From assembly GCA_026874595.1 (NCBI GenBank), contig CM049316.1, positions 59,285,676 through 59,349,675 on the forward strand: DNA of 64,000 nucleotides, given 5' to 3'. Both the position numbers and the translations under genes were made by a program. Every line of letters starts with the position of its first letter. Position 1 is the stretch's first letter. Shown here piece after piece: positions 11,435-24,293 of the stretch. Under the pieces are notes generated by a model that was not told the DNA's origin, made no database searches, and was given only the letters and a program-made list of their open reading frames with translations. This DNA comes from Sipunculus nudus. Its lineage: Eukaryota > Annelida > Sipuncula > Golfingiida > Sipunculidae.

Positions 11435-13470
11435 ACTAGATGTGTCGGAACGACACGAATGCCCCCGCCTGGGGCAAATTAGACACATTTGTTAAATTTT
11501 GTAAAAATTTTTTAAGTTCAGGAGGTGTCATATGGTCAAAAGTAGGTCAACAAGGGCAAAATGCAAACTCGATCTGTAACGGGTCATTATCAAGCAACAC
11601 ACCAAAAATCAGGCCAGTATCTGCAGGCATTGTGAAAAAAAGTCCATACGTGCATTTTCATAAAAATTTCTGTCTTTCATGAAATTTTCTATGTTCAGGA
11701 TCTGTCATATGGTCAAAAATAAGTCAACTGGGACGAAACGCGAACTTGATCTGTAAGTGGTCATTATGCGCCAACAGACCAAACATTAGGCTAGTATCTG
11801 TAAGCATCGCATTGCAAAACTAGAATATTAGCAAAAGCTGATAATCAGTTATAAATTTAAATTGGAGAGGTATGTACCATGTTTCATAACAATCCACCAA
11901 ATGCTACCTGAGAAATAAGCTCCTAAGTTTTTTTCTATACTAAGCTCTGTGACCTTGAAAAGTAGGTCAAGATCACCCATCTTTGAACTTGACCAACATT
12001 TTGTAAATATCATGCATTAGCACTGAAGAAATTAAGTTCCTGTGTTGAATACCTTTGGCGATATCCTGCACAAAAGGCCAAAATTGAAATATCTGATAAA
12101 AATTCATTAAAAAATCAGAAATTGTAGGTGGTGCCACCAAAATTGTGCAGCGCGCACAGACCATCATTCCAAATGATCATAGTAAGTTTTGTGAAAATCC
12201 ACACGTTGGTTACTGAGATATAAGCTTCTGAGTTTTTTTGTATAATCAGCTCTAAAACAAAGAAAAATAGGTCAAGGTCACCCATCTTTGCACTCGACCA
12301 AGATTTTGTTGATATACATCTTCACTGATGAAATAAAATTCCAACGGTGAATCCTTTTAGAGATATCCCGCTCACAGGGCCAAAATTGAAAAATCCGATA
12401 AAAATTGATTAAAAAGTCAGAAATTGCAGGTGGCGCCACCAAAATTGTGCAGCACGTATACAGACCATCAGTCCGAATGATCATAGTAAGTTTTGTGAAA
12501 ATCCATACAATGGTTCCTGAGATATAAGCTTCTGAGTATTTTTTTATAATCAGCTCTAAAATGTAGAAAAATGGGTCAAGGTCACCCATCTTCGAACTTG
12601 ACTGAGATTTTATCGATATACATCTTCACTGATGAAATAAAATTCCTACCGTGAATCCTTTTAGAGAAATTCTGCTCACAAGGTAAAAGTTGACAGACGC
12701 GGACGGACGGACGTCAAACGGACAGACAGACGGACGGACAGACGGACGGACGGCAAGACGGACGGACAGACGGACAGCTTGGGTGACGACAATAGCCCGT
12801 CAGCCTATGAGCTGAGGGCTAAAAACGGCTGTACATGTACATTTGTCATGAAAATTTATATTTTTCATGCATTTTCTATGTTTAGGAGCCGTAAAACAAT
12901 CAAAAGTAGGTCAACCGTGACGAAACGCGAACTCGGTCTGTAACTGGTCATTATCTGTCCACACACCAAAAATCAGGCCAATATATCTGCAGGCATTGCG
13001 AAAAAAAGTCCGTACATGTGTATTTGTCAAGAAAATTTCTATTTTTCATGAAATTTTCTAAGTTAAGGAGCCGTTAAATGGTCAAAAGTAGGTCAACCGG
13101 GACGAAACGCGAACTCGATGTGTAACTTGTCATTATCTGCCCACACACAAAAAAATCAGGCCAAAATCTGCAGGCATTGCGAAAAAAAATCCGTACATGT
13201 GTATTTGTCATGAAAATTTCTATTTTTCATGAAATTTTCAAAGTTTAGGAGCCGTAAAACGGTCAAAAGTAGGTCAACCGGGACGAAACGCGAACTCGGT
13301 CTGTAACTGGTCATTATCTGTCCACACACCAAAAATCAGGCCAATATCTGCAGGCATTGCGAAAAAAAGTCCGTACAACTGTTTGATTTCGGAATGACGG
13401 AATGACGGAAGGACGGACACCATGGGTAAAACTATATGCCCCGGCCACTTTGTGGCGGGGGCATAAAAAA
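11435..13470. mobile_element. tandem-array element with subterminal inverted repeats (copy 1)
   Basis: The left end has the hairpin GTGTCGGAACGACAC (11442-11456) followed by ATGCCCCCGCC (11459-11469). The right end has the exact inverse GGCGGGGGCAT (13454-13464). The body is a tandem repeat of about 180 bp with recognisable starts such as GGTCAAAAGTAGGTCAAC, near 11533, 11710, 12899, 13080 and 13261. No protein is encoded. Hairpin, subterminal inverted repeats and an internal array resemble Helentron-associated or pearl-like elements of bivalves; this assignment is an inference. An unrelated repeat is nested at 11820-12826. Confidence 0.75.
11820..12826. mobile_element. repeat nested inside the 11.4-13.5 kb element
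   Basis: About 2.5 tandem units of roughly 300 bp, each with AGGTCA-GATCACCCATCTTTG-type and AGGTGGCGCCACCAAAATTG segments. They are followed by a CGGA-rich simple repeat (12694-12780) and a short palindromic tail around AGCCCGTCAGCC...GCTGAGGGCT. It splits the 180-bp array, so it inserted later. No coding capacity is seen. Confidence 0.65.
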
Positions 13471-13602
13471 CCTCCGGAGCACGCGACACCGTTTGTTTAC
13501 ATTACTTTTTAGTCTCTTACACAGACACGCGATGGCCCCACGTCAAATATAGGATGGGGTACCAGTCTAGATACAAATTCACACAAGTAAGCTGACTAGC
13601 CG

Positions 13603-14235
13603 GCCCTGACAGCATCCATTTATGAAAGGTTTTGTATTAAATTATATATTTTAGAAAATGAACAGCATTTCATACGGGAGTGCTCTTGATTTGCAGATGA
13701 AAGGGCTTATTATCCCCAGAAAGTCTATAAGTTATGCCCTAATTTTAAATCTCTCAGTGATGAGAGTAAGTTTATTTATTTAATGACAGCTGAAGCAGTG
13801 AAGGGGAAGTAGCATGTGAGACTGCAAAATTTTGTTACTTGGCTTTTGAAAAAGGAATGAGTGAATTGTATCCCCCATAAATTCCATGAATAATCCATAT
13901 TTTGTCCTAAAGCGGCTTGTTTATTTCACTAAATTCAAAGGTGCCATAAGATCTCAATAACATTGATGCTACCTTATTGTTACTATATTATATATCAGAT
14001 GGTAACCAATGATTTAATGGTTCCTGGGATAGCACACAGAGGGCGCACCAGGACCGGACTTCTGAACTTTTGAGGCGTTTAAAAGCTGTTTATCTTACAT
14101 TGTGTGTTTGTATTACAGCACTTGTGAATTTTTGAAATTATACATAACTGCCTTGATGAGTTTATGTTGTTTTGTACGCCGTAGTCCCCCGAGGACTTTG
14201 CTCAATAAAGTGTTAATATTATTATTATTAAGTCT
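13603..14235 (+). mobile_element. decayed LINE 3' remnant upstream of HSP70 B
   Basis: The sequence is homologous to 26333-26940. It carries a decayed reverse-transcriptase zinc-knuckle region and a 3' UTR ending GAGGACTTTGCTCAATAAAG and then an ATT repeat tail. The same non-repeat flank (GTCTGGGTAGCCGAAAC) follows in both copies, so the insertion preceded the B/C duplication. Confidence 0.75.
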
Positions 14236-16343
14236 GGGTAGCCGAAACTTCGAGAAGTCTCTAGAAAGTCCCGTCAAGACTGGCACCTAAGGGATTTTCG
14301 GGAATTTACCTATTGGAAATTACACATTGTCTGAATTCTCTAGAACCTTCAGTCATCTAAGTATGATAAATCATGGTACAGTAAGTCCATTTGCTTACAT
14401 AATAAACAAAATACTATTGAATAATCCACGAGCCTCCTCGGTACTGATGTGAACAATCTGGATGACAACAACAGTATGCAACTTTACCAAATTATTTTCA
14501 TATTATCAACTCAGTCTCTCTGACTACACTTTATGATTTGATGTTCCAAATTAATATAATCAGACCTGTTTATGCACTGTATGAACTATGTTTTCCTGAA
14601 CTAAATTTATTATTTTATGAAATTCCATTTGATATACACTGGGCGGGTAGCACATTTGTGTCAAACTCTGTGTTGACTTTAGTTAGTATTCTAAGCAAAG
14701 AGCTGACTGCACTAGTCTTAGCAACTCATTGATGAGGTGCCAAACATCCACTTTGATAAGGAATCAAGTGTTGTCTTAATCTTCCTCGCCCTCCTTTTGC
14801 TGCTTTTTAGTAGTTAAATGGTTCAACGTATAAATTTTCAGAATTGTTAAACAACTAGTTCAACAAAATTTATCTGCAGAAAAATTGTAACTGTGTGTCT
14901 CTGGAAATTTGTTGGCATATATGTATGTTATTTATAATATCCAGGTGTTACTCTGGCAAAATATACCATGTATTTATCTTTATTATGTGTAACACATTAA
15001 AATGAAATGCATTTAAATATAAAAACTGAAAACTTATTTGTTTAAAGTAACCAAATTTCTATGTCCCGTATGCTCCTATAGAATTACATGTACATAATCT
15101 AAAGAGGCATTTTTAAACAAGTAATTTTTTAGTCTTGCAATATATAACTGAAAAGACTAAACACCAAATTTTGGTTACTTTAACACCTGAAATACTAAGA
15201 CTGTACCATGCAGCCTTTATCATTATGGGGAGTGGAAATAAGCATCCCTTTTTACCACTCCCCCATGGGAGAGTGCATGGAAATAAGCATTCCTAGGCCT
15301 GCCATGAAGAATTGGAGAAAGTATAGTTTAGAATATAAAATAATGTTATTTAATCATTCTGTTTTATCAGAAATGTTTCAGCAGATGTTGGTAACCTATT
15401 GATATCAGATAATATCATTTATTTTATGTGCTCATGAAACCCCCATACCGGCTGTACTGACGCCCTGCATACTGTACAATGTGCTTCTACCTGAAATTTA
15501 TATTGTTGTCTCATCCATATTTTAATATATTTTTTATTTTTTTATAGTATATTCTTTTACACCGCAATTTCAGCCTTCTGACATTAGACTCAATTTAGAG
15601 AGCCCACCACCCAGCACACTTGCGTCAGCTTACCACCCCAAAGTATAATGCCTAAAATGTCGTATATTCACGAATAATGTTTTTTTTTGTGGAAATGGTT
15701 GAGTAAATTAACGTAACATATAGAAAATAAAATCAATATTATAATAATTATTATTATAATGCCAGCTGGGGTTCATATGCCGTTATGATCAATAACACTA
15801 ACTGGAATCATCTAGTTTTATCATATATTTGCCTGAATGTAAAGAGGATCCGTGACTTGCATTCGTACAAGGTTTCAAGCGCAGGTATCAATATGAGTGT
15901 TGAATTACGGTGTTATTTGTTCAACTGAGCCATGAATGTTTTCCGATGGAAAATACTTATGTTTTGAGCATGTGTTGCGTGTTACATAGAATTTTGACTT
16001 TTTATTTGTGTATTTTATTAATCAAAATAAAAAAATAACTTAGTTAACACATAAGACGGACAAGACATAGCTGAGAGCAAGTCTATTGTGTATAAGGTGG
16101 ATGACATACACCCTGTCCGTTTTGACGAAACATTGAAACGATAAATAAGTCTCAGTAAATTCTGTGTGGGATCGCCCGCAGGATGAAACCAACATGGCCA
16201 GGCACTTGCACAGCTGATTAAAACAACAAATATTTGTACAAAGGGAGTAATTTAAGCAGGTATATTGTCAGTAAATTACTTCATGTGTGATAGGATGTGG
16301 TCTTTTAGTTTCTCAAGTCGTCACCAGATGTCGCTATGTTCAA

Positions 16344-16480
16344 TTCCAGAATATTCTGGTTGTTCCATTTGTAAGAGTCGTTTCATTTGCTGTCATCAGA
16401 TGTCGCTTGTTCCAGTGTATTCTGGAGTGTTCCCTGTTTACCAGTATGACACTCAGGGTTGAGAATGTTCTACAAGCTTC
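16344..16480 (+). promoter_or_regulatory. heat-shock elements of HSP70 copy B
   Basis: A perfect TTC-CA-GAA-TA-TTC lies at 16344-16356. A five-unit element is at 16410-16432, with TTC at 16410, 16420 and 16430. A GAA-TG-TTC start at 16463 runs to a TTC at 16478. The layout equals copy A. Confidence 0.9.
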
Positions 16481-16500
16481 TAGGTTTTATTAACCAGGTG

Positions 16501-16535
16501 TATATAAACGAGGCGACTGGGGATAACTGTCAGAT
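16501..16535 (+). promoter_or_regulatory. core promoter of HSP70 copy B
   Basis: TATATAAA at 16501-16508 and a TCAGAT initiator with predicted start at A16532, 31 bp downstream. Confidence 0.85.
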
Positions 16536-16674
16536 CAACCAGAAGCAGGCAGAGTGAAGCCATCAGAAGACACTCATACAGACAAGTGCCAAGCGAGCAC
16601 CATACACAACTCAAGTAGCGGTTCACTGTAAGTTACGAACAACTCTGAATTCAGTTTTATATTCAGTGATCAAA

Positions 16675-18576
16675 ATGGTTAGTGGGAAGTCTACAGCAAT
16701 CGGCATTGACCTGGGCACGACGTACTCGTGTGTGGGAGTGTTCCAGCACGGTAACGTAGAAATCATCGCCAACGACCAGGGAAACAGGACCACGCCCAGC
16801 TATGTGGCCTTCACAGATTCCGAGCGACTCATCGGAGACGGCGCCAAGAACCAAGTGGCCTTGAACCCACAGAATACTATTCTTGACGCCAAACGACTGA
16901 TCGGCCGTAAATTCAACGACGACACAGTACAGAGTGACATGAAACATTGGCCATTTAAAGTGGTAAACCAAGGCGGCAAGCCACGTATCAGTGTCCAGTA
17001 TAAAGGTGAGAATAAGACCCTGGCTCCAGAAGAGGTCAGCTCCATGGTGCTGACCAAAATGAAAGAAACAGCCGAGGCTTACCTGGGTCAGCCGGTGACG
17101 GAAGCCGTAATCACGGTCCCCGCTTACTTCAATGACGCCCAACGTCAGGCCACCAAAGACGCCGGCGCAATCGCAGGACTCAAAGTATTGAGGATAATCA
17201 ACGAACCCACGGCAGCAGCTCTAGCGTACGGTCTGGACAAAAACCTGAAAGGAGAGAGGAACGTACTTGTGTTTGACCTGGGTGGAGGGACATTTGATGT
17301 GTCTATACTGACCATTGATGAAGGTTCCCTGTTTGAAGTGCGTTCCACAGCGGGAGACACGCATCTTGGCGGTGAAGATTTTGATAACAGGTTAGTCAAC
17401 CATTTTATGCAGGAATTTCGCCGTAAATACAAGAAAGATATAAGCACCAACCCCCGAGCCATCCGCCGCCTGAGAACGGCGTGTGAGCGCGCCAAGAGAA
17501 CCTTGTCCAGCAGCACACAGGCTAATATAGAAGTGGACTCTCTGTATGAAGGAATCGACTTTTACACCAGCATTACACGTGCTAGATTTGAGGAGTTGTG
17601 CTCCGATTTATTCCGTGGTACGCTGGAACCCGTGGAGAAGGCACTGAGAGACGCTAAAATGGACAAATCACAAATTCACGATGTGGTTCTGGTAGGTGGC
17701 AGCACCCGTATCCCGCGCATCCAGAAGTTGCTTCAGGATTTCATGGGAGGTCGGGAACTAAACAGAAGCATCAATCCAGATGAGGCCGTGGCTTATGGCG
17801 CCGCCGTTCAAGCAGCTGTACTGTCAGGGGTCAAGGACGATAAGGTCAATGACCTTCTGCTGGTGGACGTGGCGCCACTGTCGCTGGGAATTGAAACGGC
17901 GGGAGGTGTCATGACCAAACTGATAGAACGGAATTCCCGTATTCCTTGTAAAGCCGACAACACTTTTACGACATACAGCGACAACCAGCCAGCTGTCACC
18001 ATACAGGTGTACGAGGGTGAACGCGCCATGACACGTGACAACAACTTGCTTGGAAGCTTTAATCTGACTGGTATCCCTCCCGCGCCCAGGGGCGTCCCTA
18101 AAATTGTCGTCTCGTTCGATATTGACGCCAACGGTATTCTGAACGTGTCAGCTAAAGACGAGAGCACCGGGCGCAGTGAGAAGATCTGTATCAAAAACGA
18201 CCGCGGACGTTTGTCCAAGGAAGATATCGACCGCATGGTGGCAGATGCCGAGAAATATAAAGACGAGGACGAACGACAGCGCCAGCTGGTGGAGGCCAGG
18301 AACACTCTAGAAAGTTATGTGTTCAGGTACAAGCAAGCAGCAGAAGAAGGAGAGTCTAAGGTGTCCTCCGAGGACAAAGAAACAGTACTGAGGAAGTGCT
18401 CCGAGGTACAGGACTGGCTGGACCAGCAGACCGGGGCCAGCAAGGACGAATACGACCAGAGACTGCAGGAGCTGCAGAAAGTGTGCAGCCCAATCATGGC
18501 GAAATTACACGGGCAGTCAGCGCCTTCTGGGGGTAGCCAAACAGCTGGCGGGCCCACTGTTGAAGAGGTTGATTAA
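16675..18576 (+). CDS. HSP70: heat shock protein 70, cytosolic, inducible (copy B)
   Basis: Intronless, 633 aa, with the same domain order as copy A: ATPase domain with three HSP70 signatures, linker, substrate-binding domain, lid and terminal EEVD. It differs from copy A at six residues (F70L, Q102K, E517D, K569E, E591D, H598Q). Most are conservative and lie outside the catalytic motifs, so function should be intact. The start is the ATG at 16675 (AAAATGG). An in-frame GTG at 16666 is shared with A but not with C. The 3' UTR and about 3 kb downstream also match copy A, marking B as A's nearest relative in the window. Confidence 0.97.
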   Translation: MVSGKSTAIGIDLGTTYSCVGVFQHGNVEIIANDQGNRTTPSYVAFTDSERLIGDGAKNQVALNPQNTILDAKRLIGRKFNDDTVQSDMKHWPFKVVNQGGKPRISVQYKGENKTLAPEEVSSMVLTKMKETAEAYLGQPVTEAVITVPAYFNDAQRQATKDAGAIAGLKVLRIINEPTAAALAYGLDKNLKGERNVLVFDLGGGTFDVSILTIDEGSLFEVRSTAGDTHLGGEDFDNRLVNHFMQEFRRKYKKDISTNPRAIRRLRTACERAKRTLSSSTQANIEVDSLYEGIDFYTSITRARFEELCSDLFRGTLEPVEKALRDAKMDKSQIHDVVLVGGSTRIPRIQKLLQDFMGGRELNRSINPDEAVAYGAAVQAAVLSGVKDDKVNDLLLVDVAPLSLGIETAGGVMTKLIERNSRIPCKADNTFTTYSDNQPAVTIQVYEGERAMTRDNNLLGSFNLTGIPPAPRGVPKIVVSFDIDANGILNVSAKDESTGRSEKICIKNDRGRLSKEDIDRMVADAEKYKDEDERQRQLVEARNTLESYVFRYKQAAEEGESKVSSEDKETVLRKCSEVQDWLDQQTGASKDEYDQRLQELQKVCSPIMAKLHGQSAPSGGSQTAGGPTVEEVD

Positions 18577-18877
18577 ATAATTGTAATGTGTGGTATTAGT
18601 TGTGTATAATGAATATGTTTTATGAATATGTAAAATATTTTTATTAAAGATAATCAGATAATTGCAGTATGGCCTATTTATTGTATATCATATGTACATT
18701 TTATAGACAAATGCGCACAAATGTTTAAGCAATTTTAAATGAATGGGGCATTAAATATGCATTTCGTTTCAGTGTTTTTCATATATCCTTGGCCATGCTA
18801 TGATGCCTTCTGACAGTGTATAAAATCATCAATATTTGTACCATATGTATTATATTTGCATCGTAAATTATTTTTTT

Positions 18878-18883
18878 AATAAA
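18878..18883 (+). terminator. polyadenylation signal, HSP70 B
   Basis: AATAAA about 300 bp after the stop, followed by a GT-rich tract. Same position as in copy A. Confidence 0.75.
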
Positions 18884-19376
18884 ACCTTTGTTTCATATTG
18901 GTGGTTTATTTGATTAACAATCCAGCAAGTGTGTGTGTGACTGTGTGTGTGTGGGTGTTAAAAGATGCTGCTGCTGTAAAATGGATCTTTCCCATCACAC
19001 TTGCGCCACCAGTCGTGGAAAATTGACACCGGATGTTTTATTTCGACAAAACGATTATATTTTTTATATCTCAGATGATTCATAGTAACAAATCTGTCTT
19101 ATTTTAAATGGTGAAATTCCTCTCGGGGTTTATGGTTTATATTCAATTTCTTTTGATAAAATCTGTGATGCTTGACCTGAACCCTGCAGACGACAGATAT
19201 ATGCAGTGCGCATGCTTGTGGTAAAAAGTATCTATTGGGATTCTATCTCTCCAGATCCCTTGACCCATCCGAGTCCCATATGAATATTATCTGTACTATT
19301 GTGGGTCATGGCAAACATGCCATCTAAAGCTGTGGTGTGTCGTGAGAAAAGTGGCAGTTAAAAGTTGATAATGTGT

Positions 19377-19380
<4 letters not shown>

Positions 19381-19437
<57 letters not shown>

Positions 19438-19444
19438 GGGGGGG
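19381..19444. repeat. GA microsatellite followed by a G run
   Basis: About 23 GA units followed by about 18 consecutive G, longer than the copy A counterpart. The G run could stack into a quadruplex-like structure. Confidence 0.92.
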
Positions 19445-20829
19445 TGAAATAAAAGACTTTAAAAAAATTTTTTTAAAACCCTTTGTATATTTTTCATTTA
19501 CTTTTTCTTGTAACTGTATATACAAACTACCAGTATAAAATTTCTGTTCCTTTGATAATAATGATCCTAACATGAGCAAACTAAAATTTTGCTTATAAAC
19601 TGAAGCATCTGTAGCCGAGGAAGTTGCTTCCTCCAACCCGGTAATTAACCCAAGGAACAGATTCTGTATATGCGTTTGTCCAGAAATAGTGTGGTAGCAT
19701 ATGTCATCGAGTAATTTTTCTTTGTATAATTGGGACACATTATATTTTAATGGTCCGTAGGCCTTATCCTTTGCAAAAAAAAGATGTCAATATTTCTAAA
19801 GGGGTTTGGTTGTTTGTTTTTTTAGGTCAAATTTGATTTTTTTAGCAAACAATGAGGGGAAATTTTTATTAATATTTACTCTAGAGGCAAACCTTGCAAC
19901 AAAACACCTCAACATGGTCAGTGTGATTTATTAACTCATAACAACTTGGACTATATGCATAAAGACCTCATTAAGACGTTTTCTTTATCAATTAAGAGAG
20001 CACTTATAGAGTGCACACATCCGCCAACACCTGAATCTGCATCAACACTCACCAAACATTTGACAGACTAACCATGAAAGAATTAATCAGTTGTGCCTTG
20101 GCCGATGGTCCACGTTTCCACATCATTCCATTGAAATCTTTGGAAAAATACGTGTAGAGACAGCTAGGTATTCTGCGGTAGTTTGCATAATCGGTATGTC
20201 GGACCACGTGCTGGTTTCAGGTAGCAACTGTCGTATATGATATAGCTCCGTGATCCCTGGTTCCTATTTGTGGATAAATATTACCTTCATCTATACAGAA
20301 CACATGAAAATGGCACTGTTATGTTTCATTATAATTATGTTATTTCGTCAATCCATTGTTTTATCACTGTCATCATCATCTCACTCGCTGATTGTGAAAG
20401 CATAGAATTCCGTCTCTTTCGGATGGTTAATAAAAAAACTATATATATCTTGATGTTCCTATACTGAATTGTAATGAGTTTAGTAGATATTTTGGTCATG
20501 AGCTAAACAAAATCGGTAAATGGTTTAGGCGGATGATTATTTTTATTTATTATTGTGAAGAACAAACAAGTAGACAAAAGGGGAAATGTGGGCTGTATTT
20601 AGTGCCAGATCCTCTCTCACATCTCATTGATCCATCATAAAGTTTTCAGCGATGTTCCCTGGTCCACAATTCGCAATGTTACGAAGTTTCCAGCTTTTGG
20701 GGCTATATAGCCAGAGTTCAGATTTTGCGCTACACAACTCCCACACAAGGAACTGACATGAAAGAAGAAACACAGAAGAAACATCGGTTGGTAGCTTGAA
20801 AAATCTTGATTTGTGAAGTCACGCGGTAC

Positions 20830-20847
20830 GGCCACCAGGTGGCGTGC
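20830..20847 (+). promoter_or_regulatory. CTCF-like motif downstream of HSP70 B
   Basis: The same GCCACCAGGTGGCGT sequence as at 8291, at the same place in the duplicated flank. One core position departs from the CTCF consensus. Conservation here may only reflect recent duplication. Confidence 0.4.
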
Positions 20848-22691
20848 ATGCCCGCTATGTTAAATTTTGCACCACTGATCTCGCCCGGTGAAAACTCCTG
20901 CCCACTTGTGTACAGGAGTCAGGAGTATAAGCAAGCGGATTAGAATGAAATATTGGCAGATACCATATTATTAAAGTAAAAAAACCCCACTATATGAGTG
21001 TAAAGTGTATAAAACTATAGATGTATATCTAATATAACTGGTTTGTGAGAAGGCCCCTTTAATATAAACTCAAAATATAATTTAAGACAATGCCAAACTG
21101 TTCTTAGTATGTAAATGCGCCCCACTAAAATAACCTCTCTTGTGCTGTTGTCCCTGTTTACTTAGCTTAATGTTTCTTTTGCAGTTTATTTAAATATTTT
21201 TTAAAGCATTCTAAAACAAGCTAAAAAAAATGATCAAAAATGAAGAAAAAAATTTGTCACCATGCTTTTTTGGCTTCATAGGGCGATGATGAACAAAAAT
21301 GGATAGGGTTTCACATTAATGATTTTAACAAACATAATATACTCAGATCGAATTTTCTAAATATGCTCCTGCACTAACACGCGTGTAAATATTGCTATTT
21401 CCGTGTGCGCGTATATGCGTTTGGCGTATATGCATGAAGAACGGCTGTGTTTCCATGTGCATGTTTATATGTATATCAGTAAAAATTTCAAAATTTACTT
21501 TAAAAATATCACTGGACAGCTATTGAATTCAGGATCATAATAGTTTTTAAATGAAGAAAATATGACAAACAGTTCCAGTGTGATTTTTTTTTTTTTTTAA
21601 ATGAGGATAGTGCTTATTGGGACCCATGATTATAGGAAGTACTGTGACCACTAGGCAGCAACAGGGCTGGCCTGGCAGGCTGCCTGCTCATAAGGGGGCG
21701 TGTCCCAATTTGTCCCTGTTTAGTGTGCAGACACAGACACAGAACTGTCACATCTCAGTGATAATTATTTAAACATTGGTGTATTGGCCATTTGTTTTAA
21801 TTTTTAATTTATAAATATAAATGTTATAAATGGCACACATTTATTCTTCACTCTGTATATAAACAGTATTACAGGTAATATTAAGTTGTTATATTAAGCA
21901 ATGTCACACCACACACGCAACGGACATGTATTCCCAAGTGATTTCACTCTGAAAAGTCAAAAATATCATTCGTTGTCTGAATTAAAAACACAAGTTTATT
22001 CCGGTAACATACAATAACTAGCCACCGCCGTCGTTGACTGGCTCCAATCTCACAATAACAACGTCTCCAATCAACTACAAGTCAGGTGATCTTCTAACGC
22101 CCTGCTCGGCTGTAACTGTATGTACTGTTTCCAGGATTAATAATGTCCTCGCGGTATTTTACAACTACACCCCGCCCTGTTTGACCTGATCTGTCGTTAG
22201 TATAACACGACTCGTCACAAGTTGACGCTAACTTCCAAATTCATTTACTGAGTGGATAATAGTTTAGCGGCTTACTTGCGTCTTACGCTCCATAAAGCAG
22301 CGGTTACGCTATGCTCAACTATTTATTCGCTACACTACCCACTGCAATAATCCGCGGTTGACGGTCAGGTTTGGTCACCAGGCAGTGCTGTCTCTGTGGA
22401 ATCCCCGTTCGTAATATTTAACCAATTACATCACAGATATCACCAGCTCAATCGGATGTTCTTCGAGGTACCGGCCACTTTGCAATGCGGTGGAAAGCAC
22501 TTGGTAGCACAGGCTTTTCCACCCCCCGTTGGAATACACACGATACTATCATCAACTTTCAACACAGTCTCTATACGTACTGACTTGCTGTTGGTCAGTT
22601 ATCCCCCACCGTCTGCATGTTTCCTTTCTTTCAGTGCTACACGAGTTTGCCTAAGGCGCAGCCGTGTTTGTTTACACGCTAAGCCAATCAT

Positions 22692-22706
22692 GGGGGGGGG
22701 GGGGGG
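22692..22706. repeat. 15-G homopolymer run
   Basis: An uninterrupted run of 15 G, as read. Its length is uncertain given sequencing error in homopolymers. Confidence 0.8.
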
Positions 22707-22742
22707 TAGTTTTGTCGTTATCTCATTCGTAAGATGTACTTT

Positions 22743-22813
22743 AACGAGAAAACAACGAGAATCAAACGAGAAAACAACGAGCGTAACTCGAAACCCTTCG
22801 TTGTTGTCTCGTT
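22743..22813. repeat. direct plus inverted repeat hairpin
   Basis: AACGAGAAAACAACGAG occurs twice in tandem (22743-22759 and 22765-22781). A near-perfect inverse, TTCGTTGTTGTCTCGTT, is at 22797-22813, with 15 of 17 bases pairing. Related TTCGAGTTAC and CGTTA motifs recur at 26215-26300, so both may derive from one element family. Confidence 0.65.
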
Positions 22814-22970
22814 ATATGTATCCACATTTTAAGTAACGAAACAGCGTTAGCCTCATTCGTTGCCGTTTCTAATAAGGTTCTTTGAAGCATGTAATGCCAA
22901 TATTCCTATACTTTTCTGAATCCCGTGCTAGTTGTGAGAGATTATAACCATTTCTTGGGCTTGAGATTAA

Positions 22971-23013
22971 GAGAGAGAGAGAGAGAGAGAGAGCAAGAGA
23001 GAGAGAGAGAGAG
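22971..23013. repeat. GA microsatellite
   Basis: (GA)n with a single CAA interruption. Confidence 0.9.
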
Positions 23014-23735
23014 CCTTTCCCCTAATAATCTCCATGATATGTAAGCTGGTTTTAATGTGCATACATAAAAGCTTCACTTGTCTCAATACAAAGCGTTCCT
23101 CTATTTACAAATGGAAATCTTTATTGGTGTCCTGCTACCAAATCATGTTTACAAACTATAAACATTGTTTTAAAAGCAACTTTATGATGACGATTAAGAC
23201 AGGAAGCAAAGGGAATACTTTTACATCAGTTATAGAGGGACTGTATACGAGCTTATGTTGTGAAGTTTCTGAATTATTCTTGTCAGTGTCAAAATACCGA
23301 ACTTCCAAAATTCCTCATCTATATTATCAGATGAATAATAATAAAAAAAAACACGGCAAAGAAATAACGCATTTTTGTTAATTTTTAAATATCCGCCAAT
23401 CGTAATCCAAAAAGGCCATCTGCAGGCAAACAATACGGAACTATACGAGATTGCAAACGGCAGAAGAAGGCATTGCTGGATTTACTTGTGCAAATAGCTA
23501 CTTCCGGTCATTCTCAACACGGGTTCGTGTCCGGCGTTCATGGTGATCAAAATAATGGTTTCACTTAATGGCTAGCAGGTATCAAGCGAGATTTGTAAAG
23601 CTCTAACATTTACGATATGTGCTCTGCTACAGGATGTCTCAAACTGTCTGAAAGTTAGAAAAGCTCATATCAATAAATTGCATATTTAGAAAAAATAGGC
23701 ATTCCATGATGGTAGACCAAAAGCGATTTGGTTAA

Positions 23736-24000
23736 ACAAGGGGCCTAATCACCTATAAAGCATGTTGAATAAACACGAAAATAGATTTATCTCTTTAAAA
23801 TAAATCTGTACTTGCCAAAATTTTCCCTTGAAATTATTCAAAACAGTGGACCAAAGCTGTAAACATAAACACAGCATATGCATCGCCGGGCCACAACATG
23901 TATACACTAGGAGATGCCCTGACTGACTTGGCCTAAACAATGGCTGAAACATCACGTTTGCGCCTCACATTCAGACTTCCGGTTAGACAGCCTTGTTATG
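23736..24000 (+). repeat. dispersed repeat shared with 9943-10300
   Basis: Second member of the pair described at 9943, shortened by internal deletions. Confidence 0.65.
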
Positions 24001-24293
24001 GTAAACAGAAACACACGGACCGTGTTTACAAACACGCGGAGTCATATAAAGTTATCAAAAAACCGTATACGCGCAGACTGAGACTGAGACTGTGTGCCGG
24101 GATGGTGTAGGCCCGAAACTTTTGTAAAAAGTAAAACTGAATCGAAAGTGTGAAAGAACACTCATAATATAGCTTCTGATTATGTCCCTTAACTTCAACA
24201 CCTTTAATGTGTGTTTTTAAATCATGATTATTTGTATTATATTTATAATGAATAACATCAAAATGGTGTTGTATGGTGTTGTGTAATTGTAAA

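Larger units (their letters stand above)
14675..21565 (+). repeat. HSP70 duplication unit, copy B
   Basis: Partner of 505-9015. It lacks both the TTA-flanked element and the LINE fragment, and so supplies the ancestral arrangement for those sites. Its upstream part (13603-16674) also aligns with 26333-28622 of copy C. Confidence 0.85.

Noticed and set aside
11440-11682. Open frames repeated within the 180-bp array (also 34152-34364 and 35207-35392)
   Set aside because: They recur because the monomer recurs. They are short and interrupted in most units, with no sign of coding selection.
19376-19738. 120-codon minus-strand frame ending in SLSLSL
   Set aside because: The C-terminal part is the GA microsatellite read in reverse, and there is no other support.
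22396-22836. 146-codon open frame in the B/C spacer
   Set aside because: It begins at a non-ATG codon, crosses a 15-G homopolymer and an AACGAG repeat, and has no protein-like features.
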